Assembly: GCF_001463905.1 (NCBI RefSeq)
Contig: NZ_BBWR01000016.1
Location: 1-64,000 of the forward strand
Direction of reading: 5' to 3'
Source: Aureimonas frigidaquae
Lineage (GTDB): Bacteria; Pseudomonadota; Alphaproteobacteria; Rhizobiales; Rhizobiaceae
DNA: 64,000 bases
Of this stretch, positions 60,625-64,000 are shown piece by piece. Positions within the stretch are counted from its first letter, which is position 1. Each line of letters starts with the position of its first letter. Under the pieces are notes generated by a model. The model had not been told where the DNA came from. It searched no databases and was given only the letters and a program-made list of their open reading frames with translations. The position numbers were made by a program, and so were the translations under genes.

Positions 60625-61920
60625 ATGGCGTCTCGCATCGAGGCCGAGGTGATCGCGCGATCGAACGAAGCGCGGCGGGCCGCACTCGATACCGATTATG
60701 ACGCGCTGGGCGAGCGCCTGGCGCGCCGGGGCATTGCCATCGACGCGGTCACACGGGCCGTCGCGGCCTTTACCATTGCCGTCCCCTCCTGGGGCGTGGG
60801 CACCGGCGGCACGCGCTTCGCCCGCTTCCCCGGTGGCGGGGAGCCGCGCACCATTTTCGAGAAGCTCGACGATTGCGCGGTCATCCAGGCGCTCGGCCGG
60901 GCCACGCCGGCCGTGTCGTTGCATATTCCATGGGACAAGGCGGAGCCGCGCCTCCTGATCGAAAAGGCGGAAGAGACCGGCCTGTCCTTCGACGCGATGA
61001 ACTCCAACACCTTCCAGGACCATCCGGACGATCCGGCGCACCCGCTCTCCTACAAATACGGCTCCCTGTCCCATAGCGACCCCGCCGTGCGGGCACAGGC
61101 CGTGGCGCATAACCTGGAGACGGTGGAGATCGGGCGTGCCATCGGCTCCAGGGCGCTGACGGTCTGGATCGCCGATGGCGCCAACTTTCCCGGGCAGAGC
61201 GATCTTGGCCGCGCCTTCGAGCGCTATATCGCGTCCATGAAGGTTATCGTTGCGGGCCTGCCGGCGGACTGGTTCCTGTATTGCGAACACAAGCTCTATG
61301 AGCCGGCCTTCTACGCAACGGTCGTGCAGGATTGGGGCACCAGCCTGATGGCCGCCATGGAACTCGGGCCACAGGCCAGGTGCCTGGTGGATCTGGGTCA
61401 CCATGCACCCAATGCGAACATCGAACAGATCGTCTCGCGGCTGATCCATGCCGGCAAGCTCGGCGGCTTCCACTTCAACGATTCCAAATATGGCGACGAC
61501 GATCTCGATGCCGGGACGATCGACCCCTTCCGGCTGTTCCTCGTCTTCAACGAGCTCGTGGGCGCCGGCGACAGGCTGGACCGGCTGACGCCCTCCTACA
61601 TGATCGACCAGTCGCACAATGTCACCGACCCGATCGAAAGCCTCATCCGTTCGGCAAGCGAGATCCGCCGCGCCTATGCGCAGGCGCTGCTGGTCGATCG
61701 CGCGGCGCTCGAAGAATTGCAGGATGCCAACGACGCGCTGATGGCGTCGGAAACGCTGCGGGCCGCCTTCCGCACAGATGTGGAGCCGATCCTGGCGAGG
61801 GCCCGGCTGGACGCGGGCGGCGCTATCGATCCCATCGCGGCCTACCGGGAGAGCGGCTACCGCGCCGCCGTCTCCGCCACCCGCCCACCGTCGCGCGGCG
61901 GCGGGGGCGGTATCGTTTAG
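60625..61920 (+). CDS. rhaI: L-rhamnose isomerase (RhaI type)
   Basis: The ATG at 60625 lies seven bases after GGGAGGG; an ATG two codons upstream (60619) is too close to that site. The 431-aa protein is a metal-dependent TIM-barrel sugar isomerase. Its metal-ligand motifs are the Glu in LYCEHKLYEPAFY, the Asp and His in VDLGHHAPNANIEQ, and FHFNDSKYGDDDLDAG. It converts L-rhamnose to L-rhamnulose. The length fits rhizobial RhaI rather than E. coli RhaA alone. It ends in an unusual Gly-rich GGGGGIV tail. Confidence 0.92.
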   Translation: MASRIEAEVIARSNEARRAALDTDYDALGERLARRGIAIDAVTRAVAAFTIAVPSWGVGTGGTRFARFPGGGEPRTIFEKLDDCAVIQALGRATPAVSLHIPWDKAEPRLLIEKAEETGLSFDAMNSNTFQDHPDDPAHPLSYKYGSLSHSDPAVRAQAVAHNLETVEIGRAIGSRALTVWIADGANFPGQSDLGRAFERYIASMKVIVAGLPADWFLYCEHKLYEPAFYATVVQDWGTSLMAAMELGPQARCLVDLGHHAPNANIEQIVSRLIHAGKLGGFHFNDSKYGDDDLDAGTIDPFRLFLVFNELVGAGDRLDRLTPSYMIDQSHNVTDPIESLIRSASEIRRAYAQALLVDRAALEELQDANDALMASETLRAAFRTDVEPILARARLDAGGAIDPIAAYRESGYRAAVSATRPPSRGGGGGIV

Positions 61921-61940
61921 TCGCAGCTGAGGGAGCCCCC

Positions 61941-62492
61941 ATGAACAATCTCTACACACAGGCCGTCCAGGAGCTTTCGAGCGCCGTGGGCCAGATCGAC
62001 GATGCGCAGGTGGATGCCGCCTGCCGCATGCTTGGGCAGGCGCGCCATATCTGCGTCTATGCCGGCGGCCGGGAAGGCTTGCAGCTGAAGGGCTTTGCCA
62101 TGCGGCTCTTCCATCTGGGACGCTCGGTCTCCGTCGTCGGCGACATGACGACACCGGCGCTCGGCCAGGGCGATGTCTTCCTGGTCGTCTGCGGGCCGGG
62201 GGAAATCTCGACCTCGATCGCGCTGATCGGCGTTGCGAAGGCAGCGGGCGCACAGATCCTCGTCGTGACGGCGCAGCCGTCCGGCAGGGTCCCGCAGATG
62301 GCCGATCTGGTGGTGACCATCCCGGCGCAGACCATGGCCGACGACCAGGGGGAGGGCGTGTCCGTGCTTCCCATGGGCTCGCTCTTCGAGGGCGCGCTCT
62401 TCGTGCTCTTCGAGGTCATGGTGCTGAAGCTGAAGGACAGCCTCGCCATCTCGGCCGAGGCGATGCGGGCCAATCATACGAATATGGAATAG
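61941..62492 (+). CDS. 6-phospho-3-hexuloisomerase-like SIS protein
   Basis: GAGGGAG precedes the ATG at 61941, 20 bases after rhaI. The 183-aa protein aligns along its length with HxlB-type isomerases, down to the C-terminal MRANHTNME. The family phosphate-site GRSG is GREG here (YAGGREGLQLKGFAMRL, about 41-57), and the usual SGSGET loop reads CGPGEIS, so two serine-containing motifs are altered. HxlB interconverts 3-hexulose 6-phosphate and fructose 6-phosphate with a partner synthase, not found in this window. A role on a rhamnose-derived phosphate is possible but unproven. Confidence 0.8.
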   Translation: MNNLYTQAVQELSSAVGQIDDAQVDAACRMLGQARHICVYAGGREGLQLKGFAMRLFHLGRSVSVVGDMTTPALGQGDVFLVVCGPGEISTSIALIGVAKAAGAQILVVTAQPSGRVPQMADLVVTIPAQTMADDQGEGVSVLPMGSLFEGALFVLFEVMVLKLKDSLAISAEAMRANHTNME

Positions 62493-62503
62493 CCGCCGCC
62501 GCC

Positions 62504-63412
62504 TCAGGCCCGGGCGGCGCGCGCATAGGCTTTCGGCGACATGCCGATGGCCCGCGCAAACGCGGTGCTGAAGGTGCTGGACGAACTGTAGCCGACCTGC
62601 CGGGCGGCATCGCCCACGCTGACGCCACCGTCCAGCAGCATGTCGCGCGCCAGGGCCATGCGCCAGGACAGAAGATAGTCCATCGGCGCGGTCCCGACCT
62701 CGCGCCGGAAACGCTCGAAGAAGCTGGAGCGCGACAGGCCCGCCTGCCGCGCCAGCAGCGCCACCGTCCAGGCATCGGCTGGGTGGGCGTGGATCAGCCG
62801 CAGCGCCACGGCGAGCCTTGGATCGGCAAGGCCGCGCAAGAGGCCCGGCGCAGGCGCGGGACCTTTCTGGGCGCGGAAAGCTTCCAGAAGCAGGACTTCG
62901 AGAAGGCGGGTCAGCACGACATCCCGCCCCGGCCGGACGGCGCCCGCTTCCTCGCTGAGCAGTTCGACAAGCTGGGTCAGGCGCCGCTCCCCGCGCACGA
63001 TGACCGTACCTGCCAGAAGCGAAAGGAGTAGCGCGCTGTCGGCCGATCCGAAATGGCAGTAGCCGACCAGCATGCGTGTGTCGGGCGCGCTGGGTGGGCC
63101 AAGATGGAAGATGCCGGGCGCCACCTCCGCCGGCGTATCGTCACGGCCGGGCGCCGGGGGCTCGATGCTCGTGACGGCGAAGGCCGCGCCGTCCGGTAGA
63201 AGCACGAAATCCCCCGCATCCAGGCGTTCGGGCCGCTCCCCATCGATCGACAGCAGGACACTGCCTTGCAGCAGCGCGGCATAGAAAGGCCCATGCGCCG
63301 GCGGGCGGACAGCCCAGCGGCCGGTGCCGGTGACGAGCTTGGAAAAGGACGCGCTCGGACGCATGAGCGCGAGAATCTGGGTGAGCGGATCGGACACGTC
63401 GGACGATGACAA
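62504..63412 (-). CDS. AraC family regulator with cupin-type sensor domain
   Basis: A 302-aa protein. The N-terminal part (about 10-180) is an AraC_binding_2/cupin_6-like sensor (GRWAVRPPAHGPFYAALLQGSVLLSID). The C-terminal part (about 200-300) has two helix-turn-helix motifs: TVALLARQAGLSRSSFFERF and GDAARQVGYSSSSTFSTAF. It is convergent with the SIS-domain gene by 11 bases and divergent from the SDR at 63492, which it probably controls. Confidence 0.9.
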   Translation of the reverse strand: MSSSDVSDPLTQILALMRPSASFSKLVTGTGRWAVRPPAHGPFYAALLQGSVLLSIDGERPERLDAGDFVLLPDGAAFAVTSIEPPAPGRDDTPAEVAPGIFHLGPPSAPDTRMLVGYCHFGSADSALLLSLLAGTVIVRGERRLTQLVELLSEEAGAVRPGRDVVLTRLLEVLLLEAFRAQKGPAPAPGLLRGLADPRLAVALRLIHAHPADAWTVALLARQAGLSRSSFFERFRREVGTAPMDYLLSWRMALARDMLLDGGVSVGDAARQVGYSSSSTFSTAFARAIGMSPKAYARAARA

Positions 63413-63491
63413 ATATTTATCGGACGATCACGCGTAGCACGTCCGGCCCGGGCGGCCTATCTCGCCCTGGCACCAACAGGAGATAGTTTTC

Positions 63492-64000
63492 ATGAAAACC
63501 GTACTCATCACCGGCTGTTCCACGGGCTTCGGCCGCCAGACGGCACTGCATTTCCTGGCGCAGGGTTGGTCCGTGATCGCGACGATGCGCGATCCGGCGG
63601 CAAATACGCTTGCTGCCCACCCCCATCTGCGCGTCCTGCCGCTCGACGTGACCGACGCTGCCAGCATCGAAAGCGCGATCGCTGCCGCCGGACCCATCGA
63701 TGTGCTGGTCAACAATGCCGGGATCGGCTGGCTGAACGCGCTGGAGGCAACACCCCTCGACATGGTGAGGACGATTCTCGAGACCAATCTCGTCGCCGCC
63801 ATCGCCATGATGCAGGCCGTTCTGCCGGGCATGCGCGAACGCGGGTCCGGGGTGATCGTCAATGTGAGTTCCAGCACCACGCTGAAGCCATTCGCGCTCC
63901 TGTCGGTCTACAGCGCCAGCAAGGCGGCCATGAATGCGCTGACCGCATCAGCGGCACTGGAGTTGGAAGCTTTCGGGATACGGGCCCGTGTCGTCGTGCC
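63492..64000 (+). CDS. SDR family oxidoreductase, cut by the window end
   Basis: AGGAG lies about ten bases before the ATG. The first 169 or so codons are present. The motifs are TGCSTGFG (7-14), NNAGIG near 76-81, NVSSSTTLKP and YSASKAAMNAL with catalytic Tyr and Lys. The TGCSTGFGR form is common in SDRs regulated by a neighbouring AraC protein. The gene continues beyond base 64000; the substrate is unknown. Confidence 0.88.
   Translation, partial: MKTVLITGCSTGFGRQTALHFLAQGWSVIATMRDPAANTLAAHPHLRVLPLDVTDAASIESAIAAAGPIDVLVNNAGIGWLNALEATPLDMVRTILETNLVAAIAMMQAVLPGMRERGSGVIVNVSSSTTLKPFALLSVYSASKAAMNALTASAALELEAFGIRARVVV

Noticed and set aside
1-64000. tRNA, rRNA, CRISPR arrays, insertion sequences and riboswitches
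   Set aside because: Reading both strands showed no cloverleaf with CCA-type ends, no rRNA blocks, no regularly spaced repeat-spacer array, no transposase motif with terminal repeats and no recognisable riboswitch core. A covariance-model scan would be needed to exclude small RNAs.

Overview
The window is one contiguous piece of a high-GC bacterial chromosome with dense, short-spaced operons. Gene content points to an alphaproteobacterium, probably Hyphomicrobiales (Rhizobiales): a phoR-pstSCAB-phoU-phoB locus with long PstC and PstA proteins, the rhizobial type of L-rhamnose cluster (rhaDI divergent from rhaR, rhaK and the ABC genes), and RES/Xre and HigBA toxin-antitoxin pairs. The species cannot be named from sequence reading alone. 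No rRNA, tRNA, CRISPR array or intact insertion sequence was seen.

Layout. 1-4000: a terminator, two small unknown genes, then an SDR and a GH15 glycoside hydrolase. 4.2-12.7 kb: phosphate sensing and uptake (unknown membrane protein, PhoR, Pho box, PstSCAB, PhoU, PhoB). 12.6-13.2 kb: a decayed toxin-antitoxin module bracketed by two diverged copies of the phoB 3' end. 13.1-16.5 kb: an HNH protein and a copper-handling operon (DUF2946-like, PCuAC, SCO, PepSY-TM). 16.6-18.7 kb: an aldo/keto reductase and a glutaryl-CoA dehydrogenase-like enzyme. 18.8-24.5 kb: a small secreted protein and a peptide-type ABC importer with a permease-ATPase fusion. 24.6-31.8 kb: an AI-2E family protein, then a DUF3100/membrane protein/M20 hydrolase/LysR operon and a dehydrogenase/aldehyde dehydrogenase operon that share an upstream motif. 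31.9-39.8 kb: an Xre-type regulator, 10-bp phased repeats, a second peptide-type ABC importer and a CocE-type hydrolase. 39.9-42.6 kb: an SDR, a DUF4336 protein and an extended DUF2243 protein. 42.7-43.9 kb: an Xre/RES toxin-antitoxin operon. 43.9-47.5 kb: dTDP-L-rhamnose synthesis (rmlA divergent from rmlCBD). 47.5-50.5 kb: a SelA-like PLP enzyme, an unknown protein and a sugar epimerase-like TIM barrel. 50.6-51.4 kb: higBA. 51.4-62.5 kb: L-rhamnose catabolism. 62.5-64 kb: an AraC regulator and an SDR cut by the window end.

How the genes work together. The phosphate block is a complete sense-import-regulate circuit. The window both makes rhamnose (Rml, for surface polysaccharide) and consumes it: ABC import by RhaSTPQ, isomerisation by RhaI, phosphorylation by RhaK, then aldol cleavage and lactaldehyde oxidation by the RhaD-dehydrogenase fusion, with RhaR as the likely repressor. 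The rhaU mutarotase usual in rhizobia is absent. A 6-phospho-3-hexuloisomerase-like SIS protein with altered motifs ends the rhaDI operon.

The most promising unexplained items are the putative LysR regulon around DUF3100, the phased repeats beside the Xre-type regulator, the SIS-domain protein in the rhamnose operon, and the phoB-tail repeats around a dead toxin-antitoxin module. All repeat and motif positions were found by eye, and all family names come from recognising motifs, not from a database search.
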